Of a stretch of 64,000 bases of DNA, positions 35,026-43,829 are shown piece by piece (within the stretch, counting starts at the first letter, position 1; each line of letters begins with the position of its first letter). Where the stretch lies: contig NZ_BMVV01000030.1 in NCBI RefSeq assembly GCF_014650895.1, positions 1 to 64,000 of the forward strand. The letters run 5' to 3'. This DNA is from Streptomyces omiyaensis (GTDB lineage: Bacteria > Actinomycetota > Actinomycetes > Streptomycetales > Streptomycetaceae). The notes under the pieces were generated by a model that worked only from the letters and a program-made list of their open reading frames with translations, did no database searches and was not told the origin of the DNA. The position numbers and the translations under genes are program-made.

Positions 35026-36321
35026 TCACGCGCGTCCCGCGGACTTCTGGGTCTTGCGGGAGACGGAGTCGATGATCACGGCGATGAGGAGCACGGCGCC
35101 GGTGATCATGTACTGGATGGCGTTGGACTCCAGGTTGAGCTGGTTGAGGCCCTGGACGATCGACTGGAGCACCAGGATGCCCAGGAGCGCCGACCAGACC
35201 TTGCCGCGTCCGCCGAAGAGGGAGGTGCCGCCGATGACGGCCGCGGCGATGCACATCATGAGCTGGTTGCCGCCGCCCAGGGAGCGGTCGGCGCCGCCGG
35301 TGGCGGAGGCGAGGAAGAGGCCGCCGACCGCGCCGAGGGTGCCGGAGATCATGAAGACCGAGGTGCGGATCCAGGCGACGTTGATGCCGGCCCGGCGGGC
35401 GGCCTCGATGCCGCCGCCGACCGCGAAGACCTGGCGGCCGTAGGTGGTGCGGCGGAGCACGAAGTCGGTGACGAGCAGGATGACCAGGAAGATCACCAGG
35501 GAGAGCGGGAGGCCCTTCTCCTGGTTGAAGCCGTAGGCGGCGACCAGGACGAGGACCGCGAGGACGCCGGTGCGCAGCAGGATCTCGCTGTGCGGGCGGT
35601 GGGGCAGCTCGGCGGCCTTGCGGCGGGAGGAGTCGCGGAGCTGGGCGAGGTAGAAGGCGGCGATGACCGCGACGGCGAGGCCGTAGGCGGCGATGACGTC
35701 GGAGAAGTAGTACTTGGTGAGGTCGCCGACGAAGCTGCCGATGGGGGTGGGGATGGTGGAGCGGTCGCCCATGACCCAGGTCTGCAGGCCGGCCCAGCCG
35801 AGGAAGCCGGCGAGGGTGACGACGAAGGCGGGGACGCCGATCTTGGCGAAGACCAGGCCGTGGAAGGCGCCCAGGAGGGTGCCGGAGAGGATGCCGAGCA
35901 GGATCGCGAGCGAGTCGGGCATGTCGGTGGCGAACACGCCCCACACGGAGCCGGCGAGGCCCGCGACGGAGCCGACGGCCAGGTCGATCTCGCCGAGCAG
36001 GAGCACGAAGACGATGCCGACGGCCATGATGCCGGGGCCGGCCGCGTACAGGGTGATCTGGTCGAGGTTGTACGAGGTGATGAAGTTGCCGGTCAGGGCC
36101 TGGAAGACGATGCCGATGACGATCAGGCCGATGACGACGGGCAGCGAGCCGATCTCACCGGAGCGGATCTTGCGCTTGAACTCCGCGACGTAGCCCTTGA
36201 ATCCCTGCTCGCGGACGAGGAGGCGGGGGTCGACGGCCGGGATCGCGCCGGCGGCCGGGGCCCCGGCGGCGTGCTTGGGGGCGCGGGGCTCGGGCACGGG
36301 TGCCTGCTCGGTCGTGCTCAC
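35026..36321 (-). CDS. xylH: Xylose-type ABC transporter permease
   Basis: A 431-residue permease of the ribose/xylose (AraH/RbsC) type, with about 10 membrane segments. The conserved stretch GEIDLAVGSVAGLAGSVWGV and, near the C-terminus, AVGGGIEAARRAGINV and GGNQLMMCIAAAVIGGTSLFGGRGKV match the family; these contact the ATPase and line the channel. It partners XylG and XylF. The long internal soluble segment (about 215-250, SSRRKAAELPHRPHSE) and the length above 400 fit XylH rather than RbsC. The GTG overlaps the xylG stop (GTGA). Confidence 0.9.
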   Translation of the reverse strand: MSTTEQAPVPEPRAPKHAAGAPAAGAIPAVDPRLLVREQGFKGYVAEFKRKIRSGEIGSLPVVIGLIVIGIVFQALTGNFITSYNLDQITLYAAGPGIMAVGIVFVLLLGEIDLAVGSVAGLAGSVWGVFATDMPDSLAILLGILSGTLLGAFHGLVFAKIGVPAFVVTLAGFLGWAGLQTWVMGDRSTIPTPIGSFVGDLTKYYFSDVIAAYGLAVAVIAAFYLAQLRDSSRRKAAELPHRPHSEILLRTGVLAVLVLVAAYGFNQEKGLPLSLVIFLVILLVTDFVLRRTTYGRQVFAVGGGIEAARRAGINVAWIRTSVFMISGTLGAVGGLFLASATGGADRSLGGGNQLMMCIAAAVIGGTSLFGGRGKVWSALLGILVLQSIVQGLNQLNLESNAIQYMITGAVLLIAVIIDSVSRKTQKSAGRA

Positions 36322-37097
36322 TGGGCTACCTCCGCGGTGCGGGCCTGCCGGCGGGTGACGGCGTTGTCCGTGGCGCCGGTGATCGCGGCGATGATCTCTT
36401 CGTGGGTGGTGGTGGCGACCGGGAAGGTGCCGTTGTTGCGGCCGAGGCGGAGCACGGCGACGGTGTCGGCGACGGCCTTGACGTCGGCCATGTTGTGGCT
36501 GATGAGGATGACGCCGAGGCCCTGCTCGCGCAGCCGCTCGACCAGGTCGAGGACCTGGGCGGTCTGCTCGACGCCGAGGGCGGCGGTGGGCTCGTCCAGG
36601 ATGACGATCTTGGGGTTGCCGACCAGGGCGCGGGCGATGGCCACGACCTGGCGCTGGCCGCCGGAGAGGGCGGCGACGGGGATGCGGACGCTGGGGATGC
36701 GGATGGAGAGCGTCGACAGGAGGTCCTTGGCGCGCTTCTCCATGGCGACCTCGTCGAGGACGCCGCCCTTCTTGAGCTCGCGGCCGAGGAAGAGGTTGGC
36801 GACGACGTCGAGGTTGTCGCACAGGGCGAGGTCCTGGTAGACGGTGGCGACGCCGAGGGCCTGCGAGTCCTGCGGGCGGGAGATCTCGACCGGGCGGCCC
36901 TCCCACTCGATGACGCCCTCGTCGATGGGGTGGACGCCGGCGATCGTCTTGACCAGGGTGGACTTTCCGGCACCGTTGTCGCCGACCAGGGCGACGACTT
37001 CGCCCGCGTGGACTTCGAGGTCGACACCGGAGAGGACCTGGACCGCTCCGAATCGCTTGAAGATCCCGCGCAACGCCAGGACAGGCGTCTGGGACAC
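36318..37097 (-). CDS. xylG: Xylose-type ABC transporter ATP-binding protein (single domain)
   Basis: A 259-residue single nucleotide-binding domain: Walker A GDNGAGKST, Q-loop VYQDLALCDNLDV, signature LSGGQRQ, Walker B IVILDEPTAAL and H-loop LISHN. E. coli XylG has two fused domains; this one-domain form is the streptomycete type and must dimerise. GTG at 37097 is chosen because AAGGAG lies nine bases upstream; a TTG at 37106 overlaps that site. It is separated from xylF by a 238-base region full of stem-loops, so its expression probably depends on read-through. Confidence 0.9.
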   Translation of the reverse strand: MSQTPVLALRGIFKRFGAVQVLSGVDLEVHAGEVVALVGDNGAGKSTLVKTIAGVHPIDEGVIEWEGRPVEISRPQDSQALGVATVYQDLALCDNLDVVANLFLGRELKKGGVLDEVAMEKRAKDLLSTLSIRIPSVRIPVAALSGGQRQVVAIARALVGNPKIVILDEPTAALGVEQTAQVLDLVERLREQGLGVILISHNMADVKAVADTVAVLRLGRNNGTFPVATTTHEEIIAAITGATDNAVTRRQARTAEVAQ

Positions 37098-37182
37098 GTG
37101 AACCAACTCCTTCGCCGCCCGCGGTGGAGGAGCGGCGGCATGAAGCGCCGGTGGGGCGCCGAGTTCGAGGGGGGCTGTGTGC

Positions 37183-37325
37183 GTCCGGCCCCGGACCGAC
37201 AGCGGGGTCTGGGTCGGCCGGGGCCGGACGGGTAGGGGGGCGGAACCGCGTCACGGGGCGGCGGTTCCGCGTCCCGCCGGGCCTGACGCTCCGGCGGGAG
37301 GGGTGGAGCCCGGTGGTCCGGGCTC
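37183..37325 (-). other. Tandem stem-loops between xylF and xylG (transcript attenuator/stabiliser)
   Basis: Four strong inverted repeats in 143 bases: 37183-37229 (12-bp arms plus 5 more bp inside), 37240-37270 (10 bp, GCGGAACCGC), 37273-37298 (8 bp, CCCGCCGG) and 37306-37325 (8 bp, GAGCCCGG). Such arrays after a binding-protein gene usually reduce read-through and protect the upstream mRNA, giving more binding protein than channel. The rest of 37098-37335 holds no gene. Confidence 0.8.
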
Positions 37326-37335
37326 CGGGGGGGGC

Positions 37336-38400
37336 CTACTTGATGCCCAGCTCGGCGCACTTGGCGGCGAGGTCCGCGGTGCAGACGTCGGCGGCCTTGT
37401 AGATGCCGTCCTGGATCACCGTGGACTGGATGTTGGCCTTGTCGACGACGACCGGGGCGAAGAGGGTGGACTTCACGCCGTCGGTCTCGCCCTGGGCGCC
37501 GAGGTCCTTGCCCTGGAGCAGGTTGACCGCGAACTTGGCGGCCTCGGGGGCCAGCTGGAGCGGGGACTTGTAGATCGTGAAGGTCTGGGTGCCGGCGACG
37601 ATGCGCTGGATGCCCGCGACCTCGGCGTCCTGGCCGCCGACCGGGATGCCCTTGATGCCGGCGTTCTCCAGGGAGGTGACGATGCCGCCCGCCATGCCGT
37701 CGTTGGCGGAGTAGACGGCGCCGATCTTGTCCTTGCCGACGGAGGAGATGGCGGCGGCCATCTTCTCGCCCGCGACCTTCGGGTCCCACTCGCCGGAGGC
37801 CTCGTAGGCGATCTTGCCGACCTTGCCGTCGAGCGCGGTGTGGGCGCCCTTCTTGAAGAGGCCCGCGTTCGGGTCCTTCTCGTCGCCGTTGATCATGACG
37901 ATCTGGGCGGAGGAGGCCTTGTCGCCGAGGGCGGCGAGGAGCGCCTGGCCCTGGAGCTCGCCGACCTTGTTGTTGTCGTGGCTGACGTAGGCGTCGGCGC
38001 CCTGGATCGCGCGGTCGTAGGCGATGACCTTGACGCCCTTGCCCTTCGCCTCCTGGACCCAGCCGGCGGACTTGGCGGCGTCGACCGAGCCGAGCGCGAT
38101 GACCTTCACGCCGTCGGCGATGAGCTGGTCGAACTGCTGCTTCTGCTTCACGACGTCGGAGACGGCGTTGTTGTAGACGACCTCGCAGTCGCCGCAGGCG
38201 GCCTTGACGGCCTTCTCGAACTGCGGCTTGTCCAGCGCCTCGTACCGCGCGGTCTTGTTCTCCGGCAGGAGCAGGCCGATCTTGGTCGAGCTGCCCTTGT
38301 CCTCCCCGTCGCCGCCACCGGCCTGACCGCAGGCGGAGAGCGCGAGGGCCATCGAGACCGCGGCCGAGCCTATGACGACACGACGAGTCATTGCGTTCAT
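37336..38400 (-). CDS. xylF: Xylose-type ABC transporter solute-binding lipoprotein
   Basis: A 354-residue type-I periplasmic-binding-fold protein. The signal ends at the lipobox LSAC (Cys 24), so it is anchored outside the membrane. The body has KIGLLLPENKTARYEALDKP at the front, VIALGSVDAAKSAGWV, NGDEKDPNAGLFKKGA and VYSANDGMAGG, all standard for sugar-binding proteins of the xylose/ribose group. A C-terminal Cys pair (VCTADLAAKC) may form a disulfide. GGAGG lies nine bases before the ATG. It is the first gene of xylFGH and follows rok7B7, the likely regulator. Confidence 0.92.
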   Translation of the reverse strand: MNAMTRRVVIGSAAVSMALALSACGQAGGGDGEDKGSSTKIGLLLPENKTARYEALDKPQFEKAVKAACGDCEVVYNNAVSDVVKQKQQFDQLIADGVKVIALGSVDAAKSAGWVQEAKGKGVKVIAYDRAIQGADAYVSHDNNKVGELQGQALLAALGDKASSAQIVMINGDEKDPNAGLFKKGAHTALDGKVGKIAYEASGEWDPKVAGEKMAAAISSVGKDKIGAVYSANDGMAGGIVTSLENAGIKGIPVGGQDAEVAGIQRIVAGTQTFTIYKSPLQLAPEAAKFAVNLLQGKDLGAQGETDGVKSTLFAPVVVDKANIQSTVIQDGIYKAADVCTADLAAKCAELGIK

Positions 38401-38480
38401 GTGGGGTTGCCTCCCTGACGAGGCCGCGACGGTGCGGCCGAGGTGTCACGAAGTCAACTCGGCCGCAACACCGTCGTCAA

Positions 38481-38522
38481 GAAGTGAAAACTTAACGAGA
38501 TGACAACGGTGGTTATTGTTTT
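38481..38522. promoter_or_regulatory. AT-rich region upstream of xylF, candidate Rok7B7 operator
   Basis: This stretch is far more AT-rich than its surroundings and lies between rok7B7 and xylF. It contains AAGT-GAAA-ACTT (an inverted repeat) and, on the minus strand, GAAAAC and GTTTTC about 30 bases apart. ROK repressors commonly bind such AT-rich inverted repeats. The exact site is not resolved. Confidence 0.4.
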
Positions 38523-39734
38523 CTAAGTGAAGGCGGGAGCGGAGGCCGGAACGGCCGCCGGAAGCGAGCTCCCCAACAGGGTCGAATCGCCCATCTCGCT
38601 CAGCACCAGAGCCAGCGCGCCCAGCACCTCGGCCCGCCCGCCGAGGGCCCCCTGCACAAGGGAGAGCTGGCGAGCGGCGCTCGGGATGGCGTACCGGCCG
38701 ACCGAATCGCGGACCGGGGCGAGCACCAGCTCCCCCGCCTCGGCGATGTCGCCCCCGAGGACGACCCGGCTCGGGTTCAAGAGATTGCAAAGGTTGGCGA
38801 TACCGCTGCCGATGTGGCGTCCGACGTCGGCGATGACCCGCCGGCAGCCGGGGTCGCCCTCGCGCGCCAGCTGCACCACCCGCTCCATGGTGAGGTCGGG
38901 GCCGTGACTCGGCTGGAGCAGCGGCAGCACGTACCGGGCCGCGGTGAAGGTCTCCAGGCAGCCGCGGTTGCCGCAGCGGCAGACCGGGCCCGACTCGTCG
39001 AGCGTGATGTGGCCGATCTCGCCGGCCGTGCCGCCGGGGCCGCGGTAGACCCGTCCGTCGATCACGAGCCCCGCGCCCACCCCGCTGGCCACCTTGATGT
39101 ACGCCAGGTCCCTGACGCCCCGGCCGCTCCCCCACACCAGCTCGCCGAGCGCGCCGAGGTTGGCGTCGTTGTCGACGTGGACGGGGACCCCGAGGCGGGC
39201 GGACAGCTCCTCGGCGGGGTTGATCCCGCTCCAGCCCGGCAGGATCGAGGTGGAGCCGAGCGTCCCGGAGGATACGTCGATCGGGCCGGGCACGCCGAGG
39301 CCGACGCCGATCACCTTGTCGCGCCCGATGCCGGTGGCCTCGATCAGCCGGTTGACCAGCCGCTCGGCCCGGTCGAAGCCCTCCGCGGCGGAGGCGTCCA
39401 CGTCGAGCGGCTCGGCCTCCTCGGCGAGCACCTGGTGGGCGAGGTTGCCGACCGCGACCCGCAGATGGGTGTGGCCGAAGTCGACGCCGATGACGATGCC
39501 CGCGTCGCCGGAGAGCGACACGCTGCGGGCCCGCCGGCCGCCCGCCGAGGTGGGGGTCACCTCGACCGTCCCGCCGTCCTTCAGCTCGCGGACGATGTTG
39601 GACACCGTCGCCGCCGACAGTCCCGTCGACCGGGCGATCTCCGCCTGGGTCAGCGAACCGGCCATTCTGACCGCCCGGACGACCCGCTCGAGATTGGCCC
39701 TGTGCAGAGACGTCTGCGACCCCGGAGTCTCCAT
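38523..39734 (-). CDS. rok7B7: ROK family transcriptional regulator Rok7B7
   Basis: A 403-residue regulator. The N-terminal winged HTH (about 20-65) is AGSLTQAEIARSTGLSAATV with SNIVREL. The ROK domain has IVIGVDFGHTHLRVAVG (phosphate/sugar binding), VPGPID, and the zinc motif region GHITLDESGPVCRCGNRGCLE with His and the CxCGxxGC cysteines. In S. coelicolor, Rok7B7 lies between xylFGH and the ngc genes as here and is reported to affect xylose use, carbon control and antibiotic production. ATG at 39734 (METPGSQ) was chosen; an ATG at 39767 would add 11 residues. Confidence 0.9.
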   Translation of the reverse strand: METPGSQTSLHRANLERVVRAVRMAGSLTQAEIARSTGLSAATVSNIVRELKDGGTVEVTPTSAGGRRARSVSLSGDAGIVIGVDFGHTHLRVAVGNLAHQVLAEEAEPLDVDASAAEGFDRAERLVNRLIEATGIGRDKVIGVGLGVPGPIDVSSGTLGSTSILPGWSGINPAEELSARLGVPVHVDNDANLGALGELVWGSGRGVRDLAYIKVASGVGAGLVIDGRVYRGPGGTAGEIGHITLDESGPVCRCGNRGCLETFTAARYVLPLLQPSHGPDLTMERVVQLAREGDPGCRRVIADVGRHIGSGIANLCNLLNPSRVVLGGDIAEAGELVLAPVRDSVGRYAIPSAARQLSLVQGALGGRAEVLGALALVLSEMGDSTLLGSSLPAAVPASAPAFT

Positions 39735-39842
39735 CGACTCTCTCACTCCCACCGTTTTCTCCAACATGTGAACTCTAAGGGGACGCTTTCGGCTTCACTC
39801 CCGTCAAGACCCGGAACACGGCAGGGGGCGTGCGGAGACGCG

Positions 39843-39880
39843 CGAGGGCCCCCGCACGCCTGCGCGCGCGGGGGCCCTCG
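39843..39880 (-). terminator. Stem-loop after ngcG
   Basis: CGAGGGCCCCCGC and its exact complement (39868-39880), 12-base loop, just past the end of ngcEFG. Confidence 0.85.
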
Positions 39881-39893
39881 ACGGGGGTTCGCC

Positions 39894-40826
39894 CTACTTC
39901 ACGGCACCGGCGGTGAGACCGGCCACCACCTGCCGCTGGAAGACGATGTACGCGGCGAGCACCGGCAGCATCGCCATCACCAGGCCGGCGAAGAGTCCGG
40001 ACCAGTCGCCCTTGTACCCCTGGCTGACCGCGAGCTGCACCAGCCCCTGCGAGAGCACCTTGTTCTCGGGGTTGGTGTTGAGCACGGTCGGCAGCAGGTA
40101 CTGGTTCCACTGGCCGAGGAAGTTGAAGATGCCGACGCTGATCAGGCCCGGCTTGGCCATCGGCAGCATCACCTGGAAGAAGGTGCGGGTGTGCGAGGCG
40201 CCGTCGATGAAGGCCGCCTCCGCCACCGAGGTCGGCAGCGTCCGGAAGAAGGCGGTCAGGAAGAAGACGGTGAAGGGCAGCGAGTACGCGATGTAGACCA
40301 GGATCAGCCCGTGCAGGGTGTTCAGCAGGGCCATGTTCTGCATCACGTAGAAGAGCGGCACCAGCGCCAGGATGATCGGGAAGCTCATCCCTCCGATGAA
40401 GAGGAAGTAGAGGAAGCGGTTCCCGGGGAACTCGAAGCGGGCCAGCACGTACGCCGCCATCGAGCCGAACAGCAGGGTGCCGACGAGCGAGCCGCCGACC
40501 ACCACGATCGTGTTCAGGAAGTACTCGCTCATGTGCGCCTGGGTCCAGGCGCGCGACCAGTTCTCGAAGTGCAGCGCGTCCGGCAGCGACCAGGGCGAGG
40601 TGAAGATCGCCCGGTCGGTCTTGAAGGAGGTCATGACCGCCCAGAGCAGCGGCATCACCACCATGATCGCCCAGATGATCAGCACGCCGTGCGAGAAGAC
40701 GTTGAGGACGGTGCCCTCGCGCTTCTCCTTCACGGGCGCGGCGGTCCCGCCGATCACGGGGTCCCGGCCCTCCCGGGGGGCGGGGATCGTCGCGTCCCCG
40801 GTGGGCGGGGTGTCGGTGGTCTTCAT
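39894..40826 (-). CDS. ngcG: GlcNAc/chitobiose-type ABC transporter permease
   Basis: A 310-residue CUT1 permease with six membrane segments. The EAA loop is VAEAAFIDGASHTRTFFQVMLPMAKPGL (about residues 205-232), which binds the ATPase; in Streptomyces this ATPase is usually the shared MsiK, and none is encoded here. The ATG overlaps the ngcF stop (TGATG). By order and neighbourhood (ngcE-ngcF-ngcG next to rok7B7) this matches the S. coelicolor NgcEFG system for GlcNAc oligomers. The first ~35 residues are an acidic/Pro-rich cytoplasmic tail. Confidence 0.85.
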   Translation of the reverse strand: MKTTDTPPTGDATIPAPREGRDPVIGGTAAPVKEKREGTVLNVFSHGVLIIWAIMVVMPLLWAVMTSFKTDRAIFTSPWSLPDALHFENWSRAWTQAHMSEYFLNTIVVVGGSLVGTLLFGSMAAYVLARFEFPGNRFLYFLFIGGMSFPIILALVPLFYVMQNMALLNTLHGLILVYIAYSLPFTVFFLTAFFRTLPTSVAEAAFIDGASHTRTFFQVMLPMAKPGLISVGIFNFLGQWNQYLLPTVLNTNPENKVLSQGLVQLAVSQGYKGDWSGLFAGLVMAMLPVLAAYIVFQRQVVAGLTAGAVK

Positions 40827-41755
40827 CAGAACTCCAGCCGCTCGCGCCGGCCCAGCTTCATCACGACCGCGGCGAAGGCGAGCGTGACGAGGAGGAGCGC
40901 GACACCGATGGTCGTGGCGTAGGCGGCCTGACCGTCCCGGAACGCCTTCTGGTACACGTACAGCGGCATGACGATGGTCGAGTAGTCGGGCCCGCCGCCG
41001 TTGGGGCCGACGGTCATGATCTGCACGACCGCGAAGGACTCCGCGCCGAGCGCGAGGATGCCCATGTAGATCCACCCCGACTGCACGGTGTCCCAGAGCA
41101 GCGGAAGGGTGATCTTGAAGAACGTGGTGAAGCGGCTGGCGCCGTCGAGCAGCGCGGCCTCGTAGAAATCACGCGGAATGGACGCCATGCCCGCCGAGAA
41201 CAGCACCACGAAGAACCCGACCGTCGACCAGACCAGCACCACCATCACGCAGATCAGGGCGAGGTTCGGGTCGCCGAGCCAGTCGGGCTGGATGCTGCCG
41301 AGCCCGACGAGCTTGAGGACCGAATTGATCGCCCCGCTGTTGGGGTTGTAGGCGAACTGGAAGAGCAGGGCGACGATGACGATCGACAGCACCTGCGGGA
41401 AGAAATAGACGATCTTGTAGAAGGAGGAGCCGCGCACGCCCGTGACCGCCGCTCCCTTCCTCCGGCGGCCGCCCACATTCAGCATGAACGCCAGGAAGAG
41501 GGCGAATCCGACCGTCACCAGCGGAAGGACGACGGCGAAGGTCAGGCTGTGCTGGAGCGACTTCCAGAAGATCTCGTCGTCCAGCATTCTGGTGTAGTTG
41601 GCGAGCCCCACGAACCCGAATTCGGGACTCAGGCCGGTCCAGTCGGTCAGCGAATAGTAGATGGACTGGACGAACGGCCAGATGACGAAGAGCGCGTACA
41701 GCGCCAGGGGTACCGCCAGGAACCCCACGATGAAACGGTACTTGCCGTGCTGCAT
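40826..41755 (-). CDS. ngcF: GlcNAc/chitobiose-type ABC transporter permease
   Basis: A 309-residue CUT1 permease, MalF-like, with six membrane segments. WPFVQSIYYSLTDWTGLSPEFGFVGLANYTRML is the typical first-loop region (about 25-57), and DFYEAALLDGASRFTTFFKITLPLL is the EAA loop. It forms the channel with NgcG. The ATG at 41755 touches AGGA, but a GGGG about ten bases upstream gives an acceptable site. Two stem-loops separate it from ngcE. Confidence 0.86.
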   Translation of the reverse strand: MQHGKYRFIVGFLAVPLALYALFVIWPFVQSIYYSLTDWTGLSPEFGFVGLANYTRMLDDEIFWKSLQHSLTFAVVLPLVTVGFALFLAFMLNVGGRRRKGAAVTGVRGSSFYKIVYFFPQVLSIVIVALLFQFAYNPNSGAINSVLKLVGLGSIQPDWLGDPNLALICVMVVLVWSTVGFFVVLFSAGMASIPRDFYEAALLDGASRFTTFFKITLPLLWDTVQSGWIYMGILALGAESFAVVQIMTVGPNGGGPDYSTIVMPLYVYQKAFRDGQAAYATTIGVALLLVTLAFAAVVMKLGRRERLEF

Positions 41756-41783
41756 TCCTAACCGACCCCGATCTCCGGCGAAG

Positions 41784-41852
41784 GGCGCGCGCCGCGGCGC
41801 CGCGCGCCGAGGAGCCGGGGCCCGCTCCCGGTCGGCGGGAAGGGGCCCCGGC
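41784..41852 (-). other. Two stem-loops between ngcE and ngcF
   Basis: Arms GGCGCGCG/CGCGCGCC at 41784-41808, and GCCGGGGCC/GGCCCCGGC at 41814-41852. As in the xyl operon, they follow the binding-protein gene and precede the permeases, consistent with partial termination or mRNA protection. Confidence 0.72.
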
Positions 41853-41857
41853 ACTGC

Positions 41858-43303
41858 TCACTGGTGCTTGTAGTGCTTGATGTTCGGGTCCTTGGCCGCC
41901 TCGTCGGCGAACTTCTGGATCTTCTTGATCGTCTCGGCCGGGGTGGCGCGGCCGGCCATCATCTCGCCGATGCCGGCGACGCCGATCTTCTCCTTCTGCA
42001 GGGCCACGTACCAGTCCTGGAGGCGGGGGTTGACCACGTTGGTGCCGGCCTTCTCCAGGGCCGCCACACCGGACTTGAGGCCCGGGGAGAGCTCGATGCC
42101 GTCGGTGCCGCCGTTGAGGGCGCTGAGCGACTTCACGGACTGCGTGAAGCTCTTGGAGGAGGCCTCGCTGAGCATGATGCGCAGCTGCTCCATGGCGCCC
42201 TCGGGGTTCTTCGCCTTCGCCGGGACGATGAAGGGCTCGCCGCCGGCCGCCCAGATGGTGCCGAAGGGCATCTTGTCCGAGGAGTCCAGACCGGTCGGGG
42301 CGGAGACCGCGAGGCCGAAGTCGGCCGGCATGGTCTTGGCGGCCTCGTTCTCGACCCAGGAGCCGTTCGGGATGAAGAGCGCCTTGCCCTCGGTCCAGGC
42401 GGTCTGCGACTGGATGTGGTCGAGGCCGGGGGTGCCCTGGAGGATGTAGCCCTTGCGCTGGAGCTCGTAGTAGGCCTCGAAACACGCCTTGACGGCGGGG
42501 TGCTCCCAGGCCTTCGGCTCCAGGTTGTCGATCGCGTCGAGGACCTCGCGGCCGCCGACCTTGCCGATCATCGGGTAGAGCGAGAAGGGCAGGTAGTACG
42601 GGTGCTTGCCCGCGTACGTCCAGGGCGCGATGTTCTTCTTCTTGGCCTTCTCGCAGACGGCCAGCATCTCGTCCCAGGTCTCGGGGTACTTGGCGTCGAG
42701 CGAGTCGAGCAGCTTCTGCGAGTACCACACGCCGTAGACGGTGTAGGCGTAGTTGAGCATCCAGCAGGGCTGGCCGTCGAACTGGCCCATCTCGATGATG
42801 CCGGGGCGCAGGGTGTCGCGGACCTTCTTGCTCGGGTCGTCCACGGAGGGCGCGTCGAGCAGCGGGGTCAGGTCGGTGAGCTGCTTCTGGCCGACGAGGA
42901 CGCCCATGTCCATCTGCTCGGCGCCGGAGTTGTCGATGAGGTCCGGCGGGTTGCCGCCGTTGAACCGCGGCTGGAGCTCGGTGGTGATCTTCTGCGTCGG
43001 GGTGAACTTGACCTTGGCCTTCGGGTACGCCTGCTCGTAGAGCTTGATCGCGTCCTTGGCGTACTGCTGGCCGAAACCGCCGTCGAAGAGGAAGAAATCG
43101 AGCTCTGCCGACTCATTGACCCCGAGCGGGTTCTTGTCGGACTTGACGCCCTTCTCGACCTTGTCGTTGGTCTCGCCGCCACCGCTCGCGCAGGCGGAAA
43201 GGAAGCCCATGGCCGGGACGGAGATCAGACCGAGAGCGGCAGAACGCTTGATCAGATCGCGACGGCCAAGGCCCTCGTTCGAGTGGGCGGAGGTGGATCC
43301 CAT
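41858..43303 (-). CDS. ngcE: GlcNAc/chitooligosaccharide-binding lipoprotein
   Basis: A 481-residue CUT1 solute-binding protein. The signal has a twin-arginine motif (GLGRRDLIKRSAALG, Arg14-Arg15) and the lipobox LSAC (Cys 38), so it is probably a Tat-exported lipoprotein. The body is typical: DKNPLGVNESAELDFFLFDGG, FNGGNPPDLIDNSG, PETWDEMLAVCEKAKK and FIPNGSWVENE. NgcE of S. olivaceoviridis and S. coelicolor bind GlcNAc and N,N'-diacetylchitobiose. ATG at 43303 has GAGGA seven bases upstream. A DasR-like site 155 bases upstream supports an aminosugar ligand. Confidence 0.87.
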   Translation of the reverse strand: MGSTSAHSNEGLGRRDLIKRSAALGLISVPAMGFLSACASGGGETNDKVEKGVKSDKNPLGVNESAELDFFLFDGGFGQQYAKDAIKLYEQAYPKAKVKFTPTQKITTELQPRFNGGNPPDLIDNSGAEQMDMGVLVGQKQLTDLTPLLDAPSVDDPSKKVRDTLRPGIIEMGQFDGQPCWMLNYAYTVYGVWYSQKLLDSLDAKYPETWDEMLAVCEKAKKKNIAPWTYAGKHPYYLPFSLYPMIGKVGGREVLDAIDNLEPKAWEHPAVKACFEAYYELQRKGYILQGTPGLDHIQSQTAWTEGKALFIPNGSWVENEAAKTMPADFGLAVSAPTGLDSSDKMPFGTIWAAGGEPFIVPAKAKNPEGAMEQLRIMLSEASSKSFTQSVKSLSALNGGTDGIELSPGLKSGVAALEKAGTNVVNPRLQDWYVALQKEKIGVAGIGEMMAGRATPAETIKKIQKFADEAAKDPNIKHYKHQ

Positions 43304-43829
43304 GCTCAAGTCCTCGCCTTCATTCAGGACTCAGGCGGTGTACCGGTCGCCCGTACTTCGTCTCGCCACCGGCGAAGGGCCCCGCCACCGCGGTCATTTG
43401 CAGCTGGGTCGTGCAGGCGTCGGGCCGTCGCCGGAGGCTTCCGACGGGCTGGACGCCGACAGGTATAGTCCACTTCCCTCGACCGGAGCAAGATCGAAAG
43501 CAGCATTCGTCAGGCATCTTTCCCGAGTTGAGACCTCGGGGATTTCCCCGGACCTTCCGGCGGAAGCCTGTCCGGCCCACCCGGAATGCGCCCCTCCGCC
43601 TGCGTTCACAAGCTGAATGGTCCATTCGAAATCCGGCGAAGGGGACAGGTCGAGGACGCGCGGGACGAAGGAGTTGCGGGTCGGCCGGAACCGCGCGGTC
43701 GCGGATGCCGTCTTCCTGTCATGTACGGAGTCGCCGCCGGGCGGGCGGAACGGGGGAAAACCCGCCGAACCGGGCCGAGTCCGGTGGCCTTCGTACCACC
43801 CTGTTCCCGACATGGATCTGGAGATCTAC
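43304..43829. other. 526-base divergent intergenic region without a gene
   Basis: It carries the ngcE promoter and the promoter of the FG-GAP protein. The minus strand has TTGCTC and TATACC about 19 bases apart, a possible -35/-10 pair for ngcE that overlaps the DasR-like site. Short frames in it have poor codon bias. Confidence 0.6.
43459..43474. promoter_or_regulatory. DasR-responsive element (dre)-like site upstream of ngcE
   Basis: ACAGGTATAGTCCACT matches the remembered dre consensus ACTGGTCTAGACCACT at 13 of 16 positions, keeping the GGT and CCACT halves. DasR is the GntR-family GlcNAc-metabolism repressor of Streptomyces. Confidence 0.6.

Noticed and set aside
43320..43625. 101-codon minus-strand frame and other short frames in the ngcE upstream region
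   Set aside because: Codon bias is poor, no Shine-Dalgarno is seen, and it crosses the DasR-like site and promoter area.
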